Shown here: positions 54,420-62,925 of the stretch, one piece after another | How positions within the stretch are numbered: position 1 is the stretch's first letter | Layout: each line of letters starts with the position of its first letter | Assembly: GCA_964645585.1 (NCBI GenBank) | Contig: CAZYAN010000003.1 | Coordinates: 60,380 to 124,379, forward strand | Direction of reading: 5' to 3' | Origin: DATGSL01 sp964645585 | GTDB lineage: Bacteria; Verrucomicrobiota; Verrucomicrobiia; Opitutales; T3Sed10-336 | DNA: 64,000 bases | Made by a program: the position numbers and the translations under genes | The notes under the pieces: generated by a model | The model's input: the letters and a program-made list of their open reading frames with translations, nothing else | Databases searched by the model: none | What the model was told of the DNA's origin: nothing

Positions 54420-55727
54420 TCATTTCGCGAAGAGTGCCGGAAGCCAAGTGGAAAGGCCCGGCACGAACGCCGTCAGCAACAGCGCGATCACGAGAGCACC
54501 CAAGAACGGAAGCAGCGGCCGCACCAGATCGGCAATCCCGCAGCGCGCCACTCCGCACGCGACAAACAGAGACACTCCGACCGGCGGGGTGCATTGTCCG
54601 ATTGCCAGCGCAACGGTCACCATCAGACCGAACTGAAGATCGGGCACCCCGACTTCGCGCACGATCGGGAGGAACACCGGCACGAGAATCAACATCGCAG
54701 GCGTCAGGTCGAGAAAGGTTCCAATGACCAAGAACACCACCAGCATCAGCAGGATGATCGCCGCACGGTTCCCGGTCAGTGCCAGAATTGCCTCGGCGAG
54801 CTGCTGCGGAATCTGCTCCACCGTCAGCAGCCAGGCAAATGGCGTCGCCGCCGAAATACAGAGCACGACCACCGCGCTGATCACCGCTGTCTCTCGAAAG
54901 AGGGCCGGAAGATCGCGCCATCCAAGTTCCCGGTACACGCCGATGCAGACCGCAAGTGCGTAAAAGACCGCAACCGCCCCGGCTTCCGTCGGAGTAAAAA
55001 TGCCCCCGACGATCCCGCCCATGATGATCACGAGCGTCATCATCGGCAAAAATGCCTGCAATGCCGACCGCCAAAAGCCGGGTACCGATTCCACGCCGTC
55101 TTCCTGCTCTCCCTGCGCAGCCTCTTTCTTCCGTCCGCGGAAGATGGCAATCAGGAGGCTTGCAATCATCAGCGTCACTCCCATCACCACACCGGGAACG
55201 ACACCCGCGAGAAAGAGGTCGCCGACACTGATTCCGGCGATCACGCCCATCAGGATCAGCGGCACACTCGGGGGAATGATAACTCCAATGCAACCGGCGG
55301 TCGTCTGCAGGGCCGCCGCACGGTAAAGATTAAATCCGCGCGACTTGGCGAGCGCGGGAATCATGACCGACCCAATCGTCGCCGTCGTCGCCGCCGTCGA
55401 GCCGGAAATCGCGGCGAACATCATGCTCGCCACCACCATCACCAGCGCAAAGCCGGCGGGAAGCCGACCGACAAGACTGTGCGCGAAACCGATCAGTCGA
55501 CGGCTCATCCCCCCTTTCCCCATGATCAAGCCGGCGAGGATGAAGAACGGGATCGCTACGAGCGGAAAGCTGTTCACCCCGCCAACCATCCGCTGGACAA
55601 TAATCCCGAGCCCGAACGGTGTCGTCGCCGCCATGGCAATCGTCGCGGCACCGATCAGCGCAAAGGCGATCGGAACGCCGAGCACCAGGAGCCCGACAAA
55701 GACGAGAGCTAAAGCGAGAGCCGTCAT
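54420..55727 (-). CDS. dctM: TRAP transporter large permease (DctM)
   Basis: Twelve-helix membrane subunit of a tripartite ATP-independent periplasmic transporter, driven by a sodium or proton gradient. 435 residues. The start ALALALVFVGLLVLGVPIAFALIG, the VNSFPLVAIPFFILAGLIMGKGGMSRRLIGFAHSLVGRLPAGFALV segment and PVGVSLFVACGVA are typical. It overlaps dctQ by four bases (ATGA). Solute unknown; the neighbouring dehydratase suggests a sugar acid. Confidence 0.93.
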   Translation of the reverse strand: MTALALALVFVGLLVLGVPIAFALIGAATIAMAATTPFGLGIIVQRMVGGVNSFPLVAIPFFILAGLIMGKGGMSRRLIGFAHSLVGRLPAGFALVMVVASMMFAAISGSTAATTATIGSVMIPALAKSRGFNLYRAAALQTTAGCIGVIIPPSVPLILMGVIAGISVGDLFLAGVVPGVVMGVTLMIASLLIAIFRGRKKEAAQGEQEDGVESVPGFWRSALQAFLPMMTLVIIMGGIVGGIFTPTEAGAVAVFYALAVCIGVYRELGWRDLPALFRETAVISAVVVLCISAATPFAWLLTVEQIPQQLAEAILALTGNRAAIILLMLVVFLVIGTFLDLTPAMLILVPVFLPIVREVGVPDLQFGLMVTVALAIGQCTPPVGVSLFVACGVARCGIADLVRPLLPFLGALVIALLLTAFVPGLSTWLPALFAK

Positions 55728-56239
55728 GGCTTGTCGGCTTCTCCCGGCTGCCCCGATTCCGCGGTTCCCGTCGTTCCTCCGCGCCCGACAAGCATCGGCA
55801 GCGCCCTTACGATCATTGCCAGACAGCTCAGCGGCAGAGGCAGATAGGTCCAGCCGACACTGATCTCAAGAATATCGGTCCGCGTGCGCCACTCACCAAC
55901 GACGTACGAAAATCCTTTCCAGAGAAGGGTGGCGAGCAACAGGATCATGAACACCGCCACGAGCTGCCGAAGCCGGTGCGCGACTTCCGCGGACGTCCCG
56001 CCTTTCTCCTCCAGGCGGATGATAAGAAGGTCGACCGCGAAATGCCGGTTCTGCTTTAACGCGACCGCCGCCCCGAAGAAGGATGCCCAGATGAACAACA
56101 GCCGCGAAACCTCCTCTGCCCAGATGTACGGGTCGTGAAGGACAAAACGCGAAAAAACTTGCAATCCGACCGTGATACAGAGCGCCGCAATCAGCGTCCC
56201 CGCGACGATCTCCTCGATATGTCGTACGCAATGCCGCAC
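55724..56239 (-). CDS. dctQ: TRAP transporter small permease (DctQ)
   Basis: Four-helix small subunit, 171 residues. Recognised from LQVFSRFVLHDPYIWAEEVSRLLFIWASFFGAAVALKQNRHFAVDLL, the family core. Start is GTG at 56237-56239. Nine bases separate it from the dctP stop, and it overlaps dctM by four bases. Confidence 0.92.
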   Translation of the reverse strand: MRHCVRHIEEIVAGTLIAALCITVGLQVFSRFVLHDPYIWAEEVSRLLFIWASFFGAAVALKQNRHFAVDLLIIRLEEKGGTSAEVAHRLRQLVAVFMILLLATLLWKGFSYVVGEWRTRTDILEISVGWTYLPLPLSCLAMIVRALPMLVGRGGTTGTAESGQPGEADKP

Positions 56240-56248
56240 CGCTCAACC

Positions 56249-57283
56249 TTACTCCACGGGATCCGCGATCATCGACGCGACGGGCGCCGGGACCGCCTTG
56301 CGCGCTTCCTCGACAAGAGCACGAAACTCGGAGCCGTACCGCGCAAATGCCTGCTCATACACAGGCTCCACCCGGGCACGAAACGCGTCGTCATCAATTT
56401 CGTAAAACCTCATTCCCTGTTCCTCGAGCGAGGCGACCGATTCGCGGGTAAACGTTTCCCAATCCTTCCACTGCTTTGTGATGGCATAGGCGAATGCCTC
56501 TTCGAGGAGCGCAAACTGCTCCTCGGTCAGGCGTTCGCGCAGCCGTTCGGTCGCGACAATCACATCCGGGATGATCAGATGCCGTGTCCAGGTGAAATGA
56601 TTAGCGCCTGTTTCCGCCATCCGGTAAAAGTGCGCGGTCGGGGGATTGTTTTCCCATCCGTCAATTACTCCCTGCTGCAGGGCACTGTACACTTCGCCCA
56701 TATCCATCGACACCGGGCTGCCGCCCATCGCCCGTATCGTCTCGACGAGCATGTTGCTCTCCATTACCCGGACATTCAGCCCGGCAAGATCTTCCGGGGT
56801 GCGCACCGCCTTTTTCATCATCAGGTTGCGGGTCCCCGCAGTGAAAAATCCGATTCCGAACATCCGTTCCTTCGCCAGCGACGCCAGCAGTTTCTCCCCG
56901 AATAACCCGTGCAGGGCCTCGCGCTGATGCTCGGTATCACGGAAGAGAAACGGCAGGTTCAGGACGTTCATCTCCGGCACGGTTCGCGCGAGCGCCGCCG
57001 CCGAAACGACACCGGCCTCAATCTCCCCGGACGAAATCAGCTGCACCTGGTCGACAGATGAACCGAGCTGATTGTTCGGATAGATGCGAACGTCTATGTC
57101 CGTTGCCCCGTTTTCCGCCAGATAATTCCGCACATCGAGCAAGGCAAGGTGAACCGGATGGTCCTCCGGCAGTCCATGCCCGATCCGCACGATCGCGGCT
57201 CCGCTGCCGCCCCCGCATCCCGCGATAAGCATAATGCCGGCAAGACAGAAAAGACAGGCAAGTATTCGTCGCGTCATCGGCAT
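56249..57283 (-). CDS. dctP: TRAP transporter solute-binding protein (DctP)
   Basis: Periplasmic lipoprotein (lipobox LIAGC), 344 residues, that captures the solute and delivers it to DctQM. The start IVRIGHGLPEDHPVHLALL, the VQLISSGEIEAGVVSAAAL and the RVMESNMLVETIRAMGGSPVSMDMGEVYSALQQGVIDGWENN segments are family signatures; the Arg in NVRVMES is the usual carboxylate-binding position. The ATG shares one base with the stop of the pseudopilin gene, which is unusual for a TRAP operon. Confidence 0.93.
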   Translation of the reverse strand: MPMTRRILACLFCLAGIMLIAGCGGGSGAAIVRIGHGLPEDHPVHLALLDVRNYLAENGATDIDVRIYPNNQLGSSVDQVQLISSGEIEAGVVSAAALARTVPEMNVLNLPFLFRDTEHQREALHGLFGEKLLASLAKERMFGIGFFTAGTRNLMMKKAVRTPEDLAGLNVRVMESNMLVETIRAMGGSPVSMDMGEVYSALQQGVIDGWENNPPTAHFYRMAETGANHFTWTRHLIIPDVIVATERLRERLTEEQFALLEEAFAYAITKQWKDWETFTRESVASLEEQGMRFYEIDDDAFRARVEPVYEQAFARYGSEFRALVEEARKAVPAPVASMIADPVE

Positions 57284-57969
57284 CAGTTGAAGCGTCCTTT
57301 TTCGACGGCGAAGTCGTCTTGAGTCAGTTCGTCGGGGCCGCGTGCATCGACATGTCCATCAAGCCACAGGAAATGGGTTTTTCCATTCGACCAGCGGTAA
57401 AACCGTTCATTGGCGCCGTGGCTGGTCCCAACAAAATTCCAAACATATCCGTTCGCGAGAAATATCGTCCGGCCCGGTTCTTCGATTGTACTCATCGGAC
57501 GGCCGTGCGTATTATTGGGATAATCCTTATACCCGAGATTGACATTATTTGTAAACGGCTGCCACGCCCCAGGGCCATTGATCCAGTACCACCACCGGAT
57601 CTGCTCGCCCCCGGGTGTCACAGTGGCTTCGCTTGTATAATAGCCGTCTCGCAAATTCTGGTCCCATTGCAGATTGTAATCAGCACCCGGTCGATAAAAA
57701 ATTTCCGTGGATTCCACATACGGATAGATGACGGACGGCCACCATCCGCCGCCGGTCGGCTGGGTTGGCAGATGGTCATCGTGATCAGCGGCAAAGAGGA
57801 GAACCGCCTGCCCGAGCTGACGAAGGTTATTAATGTCCGCGGCCTTGAAACCGGATTCACGCACTTTGCCTGCCACCGGAATAAGGATCGCGGCAAGAAT
57901 GCCGATAATGGCGATCACCGTCAGCAGCTCAATCAGCGTAAAAGCCCGGGTAAGCTTGCCTTTATTCAT
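57283..57969 (-). CDS. Type II secretion-type pseudopilin with C-terminal His/Asp-Gly domain
   Basis: 228 residues. Prepilin leader and N-terminal helix TRAFTLIELLTVIAIIGILAAILIPV, cleaved and methylated at the Phe by a prepilin peptidase. The C-terminal domain ends with THFLWLDGHVDARGPDE, the H-x-G-type segment found in the large Verrucomicrobia/Planctomycetes pseudopilin family, whose roles are mostly unknown. A strong ribosome site (AAAGGAGG, then AACCT before ATG) supports the start at 57967-57969. It lies between a large repeat protein and TRAP genes. Confidence 0.9.
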   Translation of the reverse strand: MNKGKLTRAFTLIELLTVIAIIGILAAILIPVAGKVRESGFKAADINNLRQLGQAVLLFAADHDDHLPTQPTGGGWWPSVIYPYVESTEIFYRPGADYNLQWDQNLRDGYYTSEATVTPGGEQIRWWYWINGPGAWQPFTNNVNLGYKDYPNNTHGRPMSTIEEPGRTIFLANGYVWNFVGTSHGANERFYRWSNGKTHFLWLDGHVDARGPDELTQDDFAVEKGRFN

Positions 57970-57990
57970 AGGTTCCTCCTTTCGGATGTT

Positions 57991-60399
57991 CTAAGGTTCG
58001 TGAACCACAGCGACTCGCAGAAAGAGTCGGCTCAACTGCCCCAAATCAAGCTCGGCGACGACATTCTCGACTTCTCCCGCAGCCGTGATCGTTTCACCCA
58101 TCGTGATTTCGTCCGCGGCGGTCCACACAAGCAAATCAGTCGAATACTCCGCATAGACGTCGATATCCGTGATCCCAGCGCGGCGCTGCCAGTAGAGGGC
58201 AGCACCGTCTCCATCCGTCACCAGTTTCGGCAGGGCGGCGAGTGCCGGTTCCCGTGGAGACAATCCGATCGCATAACGCAAGAGGTTCGAAACGCCCTCG
58301 CCGGTCAGGTCCGCATCGGGACCGCTGACAGCGTCATCTGCTTGTTCGGCCGGCGAAAAATGCAGGACTCGCCATTCCGCGTAGCTCCGCGGCGCCGCCA
58401 CTTCGATCAACTCGAACGCGGCGATCCCGTTGTTCGCCGACAAGGCGTACACGCGTCCTGCCGGTGTAAAGACCACCGCGCCCCAAGCCGCCGCGTTGCT
58501 GTGCTGCGTCGCAAACACCGCCTGATCCATCGCCTGATTGGTTCTCGCAGAGGACAGCGTATCCAGATCGTAGATCAAGAAAGCTTGCGGATCGTTTTCA
58601 TTCCCGCGCGTAATGGCGCCGAGAATACGCCGTGTGAGATCGACCCCGATCGGCGAAACGTCAAACGGGAAGAGATCGTTCTCGGAAGTGAACGAACGGA
58701 CGACTTCCGCCTCGCCAGTCTGGAGATCGTATTCAATCTCAAGCAAGGGCCGGTCCGGCCCCAGGTCGCCTCCCGTCGATTTCGCGAAGAAGCGGTTTCC
58801 ATCGCTAAAAGCCAGTCCCCGCTCCATCTGGCGCTCCTCCACTCCCGCCGGCAGAAACGCCGTACTGGTGAACGTCGAGCCGTCGACCGTCGTCCAAACA
58901 GCCGCCAGTGTTCCGCGGGTCGTTGCAACTATTTCCGTTCCCGCGCCCGAACCGCGCACCGCAAAGGTTTCTCCAAACCGGCGGTTCCACGCATTCGCGT
59001 CGCCTTCACTCGGGTCTCCTTCATAGACCACCGCCGGCGTCGCGGATTCGTTTTCCCACCGGTAAATCGTAAACGGACTGGCCGCGCTGTCATTGACCAT
59101 ATTGGCGGCGTAAATCGCACCGTCGTCCGCGGTCCCGATCAGACTGAGCGCAAAGGTTCCGCCCTCGACGCCGTCGACCGAAAGGGTGCCCGACGGTGCG
59201 CCGGTCTCTCCGTCCAGAATGACAACCTCGACATCCGAATTGGTAATCCGGTTGACGAGAAACACGTTGCCGGTAACCGGCGACACAGCCAGACCGCGCT
59301 GCCGGTTGCCTGAATCGCTCAGGTAGTCAATCCCGGCGGTTTCCGAAAGATCTCCGTAGCGGTACAGGCTGAAGGTGTTGTCGCGAAGGACCGCGCCAAG
59401 CAAATCGGACGCCGGGTCGTAATCGATTGGAGAGGCGTCTCCTGGAAACAGACCAGCATCCGCGGAAAACCGGCGCGCGACTTCCCCGGTCTCCGTCTCG
59501 AGATCAAACGAAATTTCGAGCAGCGGGCGATCGCCAGTCCCTCCAGTCGATTTCGTAATAAAACGGTTCCCCTCACCAAACGTGACCGACCGCTCCATCT
59601 GGCGATCTTCGATTCCTGCCACCGCGACGCGCGTGCTCGTAAAGGTTGTTCCGTCCTCCGTAGTGAAGACCGCCGCGAGCGTTCCGCGAGTGGTTGCCAC
59701 CCACTCAGTGTCCGTCCCGCTTCCGCGAACCGCGAACGCATCGCCAAAGCGCCGGTTCCAATCAATCGGATCCGCTTCGCTCGGATCTCCCTGGTAAGCA
59801 ACCGTCGGCAGCGCATTTTCATTCTCCCAGCGATACACCTTAAAGGCGTCGAGGCCGCTGTTTGAAACCAGGTTCGCCGCGTATATCGCGCCGTCATCCG
59901 CGACGTCAATCAGACTCAGGGCAAACGATCCATCACGAATCCCTTCAACCGACAGCTCCCCCACCTGCGCTCCGGTCTCCCCCGAAAGGACCGGAATCAC
60001 AACCTCCGTCGCAGAAATCCGATGAACGAACAGAACGTTGCCCGTGAGCGGGTTGACCGCCAGTCCGCGTTCCGTGTAACCGGAATCGCTCAAAAACTCG
60101 GAATCATCCGGCGTCAGCTCCCACTGTTTGACAAGTTCCTTCCCGCCGGGCGCCTCGGCGATTTGAAAAGCGAGAATGCCGTTATTCGCGGCGAGCGCGT
60201 AGACACGATCACCATGAAACGCGACAGCGCCCCAGCCGGATGTGTTGGAATTGTCCGCGGCGAAGGCAGCTGTATCCAGGGGCATGTTCAATTCTTTCCC
60301 GGCCGACTGTTCCCATAACGCCTCCAGGCGCCACGAAGCGTCGACGAGCGTCAAGGCCGACAGGAGGAGCGCGGCCGGTGGAAAAATGCGTGTTATCAT
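57991..60399 (-). CDS. Secreted 802-residue protein with two large internal repeats and shared C-terminal module
   Basis: Signal peptide (FPPAALLLSALTLVDA), then ASWRLEALWEQ. Two repeats of about 257 residues (starting at FLSDSG, about 102, and YLSDSG, about 359) share RGLAVNPLTGNV, SGETGAQVGELSVEG and DDGAIYAANLV-type sequences. Before and after them are matching segments (SGWGAVAFHGDRVYALAANNGI near 55; AWGAVVFTPAGRVYALSANNGI near 645), as in a beta-propeller whose ring is closed by both ends. The C-terminal module GPDADLTGEGVSNLLRYAIG follows. No enzyme motif. First gene of the pseudopilin-TRAP-dehydratase unit, behind operator site B. The ATG at 60397-60399 is preferred to one six codons upstream. 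Confidence 0.75.
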   Translation of the reverse strand: MITRIFPPAALLLSALTLVDASWRLEALWEQSAGKELNMPLDTAAFAADNSNTSGWGAVAFHGDRVYALAANNGILAFQIAEAPGGKELVKQWELTPDDSEFLSDSGYTERGLAVNPLTGNVLFVHRISATEVVIPVLSGETGAQVGELSVEGIRDGSFALSLIDVADDGAIYAANLVSNSGLDAFKVYRWENENALPTVAYQGDPSEADPIDWNRRFGDAFAVRGSGTDTEWVATTRGTLAAVFTTEDGTTFTSTRVAVAGIEDRQMERSVTFGEGNRFITKSTGGTGDRPLLEISFDLETETGEVARRFSADAGLFPGDASPIDYDPASDLLGAVLRDNTFSLYRYGDLSETAGIDYLSDSGNRQRGLAVSPVTGNVFLVNRITNSDVEVVILDGETGAPSGTLSVDGVEGGTFALSLIGTADDGAIYAANMVNDSAASPFTIYRWENESATPAVVYEGDPSEGDANAWNRRFGETFAVRGSGAGTEIVATTRGTLAAVWTTVDGSTFTSTAFLPAGVEERQMERGLAFSDGNRFFAKSTGGDLGPDRPLLEIEYDLQTGEAEVVRSFTSENDLFPFDVSPIGVDLTRRILGAITRGNENDPQAFLIYDLDTLSSARTNQAMDQAVFATQHSNAAAWGAVVFTPAGRVYALSANNGIAAFELIEVAAPRSYAEWRVLHFSPAEQADDAVSGPDADLTGEGVSNLLRYAIGLSPREPALAALPKLVTDGDGAALYWQRRAGITDIDVYAEYSTDLLVWTAADEITMGETITAAGEVENVVAELDLGQLSRLFLRVAVVHEP

Positions 60400-60780
60400 C
60401 CTTGAGGTCCTTTCCAATTTCCCGGGTTCCTGAATAGGTTATAGGTCGCACCATACCCGGTGCAGTGACAAAGCAAAGTTGAGTCACATCGTTGACATAG
60501 GTTGCGTTCGCATCGCAATGAACTCGTTCAAGCGAAGAGCGGCAAATCTTCCCCTTCAGCACGCTCCTCTTCGCGCCGTCATCAGCCGCTAAGATCGTTT
60601 ACGGTGAAGTTTCCTTCTCGGCGGTGCTGATCAGCCGGTCCATGTGCAGGGACCGGATTCACTCTCAGTTTGCACCGCGGGTTGTCCAAGTTCTGGTCCG
60701 CCGGCACCGGAAAACGTATCCATCACGCTGATTCGAAAGCCGCCAATGACAAAGCGAATTCCAGCTAGCAGCGGGCACGG
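60400..60780. other. Intergenic region with operator site B and a hairpin
   Basis: About 380 bases without a gene. It holds the promoter of the 802-residue protein unit with candidate operator site B (60482-60497), and CCGGTCC / GGACCGG (60635-60641 and 60650-60656), a 7-bp stem with an 8-base loop. That stem lies about 125 bases after the stop of the 353-residue gene (minus strand) and may serve as its terminator, although no T tract follows. Confidence 0.5.
60482..60497. promoter_or_regulatory. Candidate LacI-family operator, site B
   Basis: AGTCACATCGTTGACA, with arms GTCA and TGAC around CATCGT; matches sites A and C at 11-12 of 16 positions including all eight core arm bases. It lies 83 bases upstream of the start of the repeat protein that begins the TRAP-dehydratase unit. 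Confidence 0.7.
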
Positions 60781-61839
60781 CTAACAGTCGAGACAGACCT
60801 CCATATGATACACCGGTTCCCCATAGCTTCCGTCCGGCTTCTTCGCCTGGTGCGAATAAACGGCCCATCCGTAGATCCACGGACCGTTCTCCGAGGCGCG
60901 GGTTTTGCCGTAAACAGCGGTGACCCGGCCGACCTCCTCATTAGAATTCCGCCCGTAGGCAATACTGTCAATTTGCTGGATCGGACAGCGCAGAAAGTGC
61001 TGCCCGTCTTTGATCAGGGCCCGCACCATTCCCCCGCCGGGGCTTGTTGTTCGCCCGTCGCCGCGGTGAAGCCAGCTCCAGAGCAGGTAGGCGTACGGCT
61101 CGGTCCCTTCGCCCATGCGTGAACCGGCGTCGGCGTATTTCGCGAAATAGGGCGCCCCCTCCTCGCCGGGTTTGTACTGCCATCCTTCCGGCAAAGCGTC
61201 GGGAGTTCCCATCGGACGAATCCGGAAGCGCAGATGAAATTGCGGATCATCGACCGGCTCGCATCCCCGGCCGTTTCGCTTCTCATGATCCCATTCATAC
61301 CGCGTCCCCGGCACCAGACTCGGGATTCCGTATTCCGGCGGCAGCTCCCGCGGGCGATGAACATCGATCAAGTCCGGAAATTGCAGATCGCTTTCCAGGA
61401 CATGCCCGTACGGCACGTTGGATGCCTGCGCATAACCTTGGCCGCCTTTGTGCAAAAACAGACGGCCATGTTTCGTTTCCAGAACCTCGTGCGCGTCGAG
61501 TCGAATCTCACCCGCTTCTCCATACTGAGGATGGTCGGAAGGCGAACCGTGATATTCCCAATTGGATGAAAGACGATAGTCGCCGTTCTCGCTGATCACA
61601 CTCCCGTCCGCGTACCGAAGCGGCGCCGAGGAACCCTTCAGACGAGCGTAACGGAAGTAATTGATGTTCGGATAATTCCAGTTGTCCGCCCGATCAAACT
61701 GGACAGGATTATGCTTCGCCCCCGGACCTTGGCTCCAAAGCGGTTTCAGCCGCCACGAAGCGCCGGCAACCGCACTGGCCGCTCCCAGAAACGCCAGCAC
61801 GGCAATCAGACCGCGGGAGATTTTGATCCGCTCATTCAT
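60781..61839 (-). CDS. Secreted protein of unknown function sharing the ASWRL start
   Basis: About 352 residues, signal peptide (GLIAVLAFLGAASAVAG) followed by ASWRLKPLWSQGPGAKHN, almost the same start as in the 802-residue repeat protein. The rest is rich in aromatic and charged residues: NWNYPNINYFRYARL, DAHEVLETKHGRLFLHKGGQGYAQ, WLHRGDGRTTSPGGGMVRALIKDGQHFL. No known domain is recognised. The C terminus VYHMEVCLDC has two Cys. It follows the PEP-CTERM gene by 65 bases on the same strand and is probably expressed with it. The ATG at 61837-61839 gives a proper signal peptide. Confidence 0.65.
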   Translation of the reverse strand: MNERIKISRGLIAVLAFLGAASAVAGASWRLKPLWSQGPGAKHNPVQFDRADNWNYPNINYFRYARLKGSSAPLRYADGSVISENGDYRLSSNWEYHGSPSDHPQYGEAGEIRLDAHEVLETKHGRLFLHKGGQGYAQASNVPYGHVLESDLQFPDLIDVHRPRELPPEYGIPSLVPGTRYEWDHEKRNGRGCEPVDDPQFHLRFRIRPMGTPDALPEGWQYKPGEEGAPYFAKYADAGSRMGEGTEPYAYLLWSWLHRGDGRTTSPGGGMVRALIKDGQHFLRCPIQQIDSIAYGRNSNEEVGRVTAVYGKTRASENGPWIYGWAVYSHQAKKPDGSYGEPVYHMEVCLDC

Positions 61840-61904
61840 GGATTCGTTTGTGAACACCGGCCAATCGCCATTCTGCACCACGGCGCCGATTCATCAGCCG
61901 ATTA

Positions 61905-62678
61905 TTACCTAAAACGTCTTTGAAAGGCGACGCTCCCCGCGGCGACAGCAAGCCCAAGGAAAAGTGCCACCGTCGACGGTTCCGGAATGACGACAAAGCG
62001 AAGGTCCGGAGATGTCTCGCCCCCAATCGAGTTATCGATCCGGATCCGGTGGGTGCCGGTGGTCGTGCCGCCCGGGCTGAGCCGAAACCAGATCATCGCG
62101 TTCGTCGAAGTCGGTGTTCCGGTTTCATCATAAAAGTCAGCGAGCACACCACCCGGAAGAAATGCGGCCGTTACATCGACGGTCACCGGACCGTTAGGAA
62201 CGGTCCGGTCGACGACATTGGCGGAAAGCAAGCGAACATCGGATGAGCTGTCCGGTTCCAGCCCCATATGATGCACGGACGAAAAGTCGGGATCCGCAAG
62301 ATCCCGCGGATTGACACCTGGATCGAACGCATAGAGCTGACCGCCCCAGTCGAACGTGCCGTTGCTGTTGATCTTCGTGAAGGTCAATGTCACGCTTTCA
62401 AGGGATCCGGGCAGAACCGGCAATTCAAAGCCCCAAATGAGGTTCCCGTTTCGCAACGTTGCACCGGAGCCTTCATTGCCAAGCACGTCATAGTCGCTGC
62501 CCTCCTGGTAACCGACCGTCTCGGCGGGATCGCCGGAGCCGATATGAATGACGACGGCATCGTTCGCCGCGAGATTGGCGACGTAGACTTGGGCGCGCGT
62601 TTCGGCGGCCGACCCGGCAAGGATCACACCAGCAGGTAAACAGACGTAAAGGAAGAAAGCTTGACGGTATACACTCAT
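61905..62678 (-). CDS. PEP-CTERM protein
   Basis: Secreted protein of about 257 residues with N-terminal signal (FFLYVCLPAGVILAGSAAETRAQ), a DNRLRE/jelly-roll-like beta domain (LESVTLTFTKINSNGTFDWGGQLYAF ... VTVDVTAAFLPGG), and the C-terminal sorting signal VIPEPSTVALFLGLAVAAGSVAFQRRFR: PEP motif, hydrophobic stretch, basic end. Such proteins are processed by an exosortase (EpsH/XrtA type), which is not in this window. The ATG at 62676-62678 is preferred to a start 43 codons upstream. Candidate operator site C lies 124 bases upstream. Confidence 0.88.
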   Translation of the reverse strand: MSVYRQAFFLYVCLPAGVILAGSAAETRAQVYVANLAANDAVVIHIGSGDPAETVGYQEGSDYDVLGNEGSGATLRNGNLIWGFELPVLPGSLESVTLTFTKINSNGTFDWGGQLYAFDPGVNPRDLADPDFSSVHHMGLEPDSSSDVRLLSANVVDRTVPNGPVTVDVTAAFLPGGVLADFYDETGTPTSTNAMIWFRLSPGGTTTGTHRIRIDNSIGGETSPDLRFVVIPEPSTVALFLGLAVAAGSVAFQRRFR

Positions 62679-62801
62679 GGCTATTGTTGCTTCGATAGTG
62701 ACTCGGACTTCTCGGACAGCAGCGGCCCGATCCGCCTGCCGCCGTGAAAAGGATTTTCCCATCCAATGAACCCGATGCCTGTTCCGGGCAAAAGCCTTGT
62801 A

Positions 62802-62817
62802 AGTCATATCGTTGACT
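62802..62817. promoter_or_regulatory. Candidate LacI-family operator, site C
   Basis: AGTCATATCGTTGACT: AGTCA and TGACT are inverted arms around TATCGT. Between the divergent PEP-CTERM gene (-) and the LacI-type regulator gene (+), where it could control both. Matches sites A and B. Confidence 0.75.
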
Positions 62818-62925
62818 CCGGCGGCACAATCACGTATACCTGAAGTCCAATACGATCAGACGGATGGTCGAACAGACGTCAGCCGATCCCTGCACACCCT
62901 CACCGCTTCCGTCTTCATCAATGGA

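Noticed and set aside
54027..55712. 561-codon plus-strand open frame rich in His, Arg and Gln
   Set aside because: Antisense shadow of dctM and the dehydratase gene; the composition is typical of antisense to hydrophobic proteins.
57319..59313. 664-codon plus-strand open frame across the pseudopilin and repeat protein genes
   Set aside because: It crosses two recognised genes on the other strand and has no domain or composition of a real protein.
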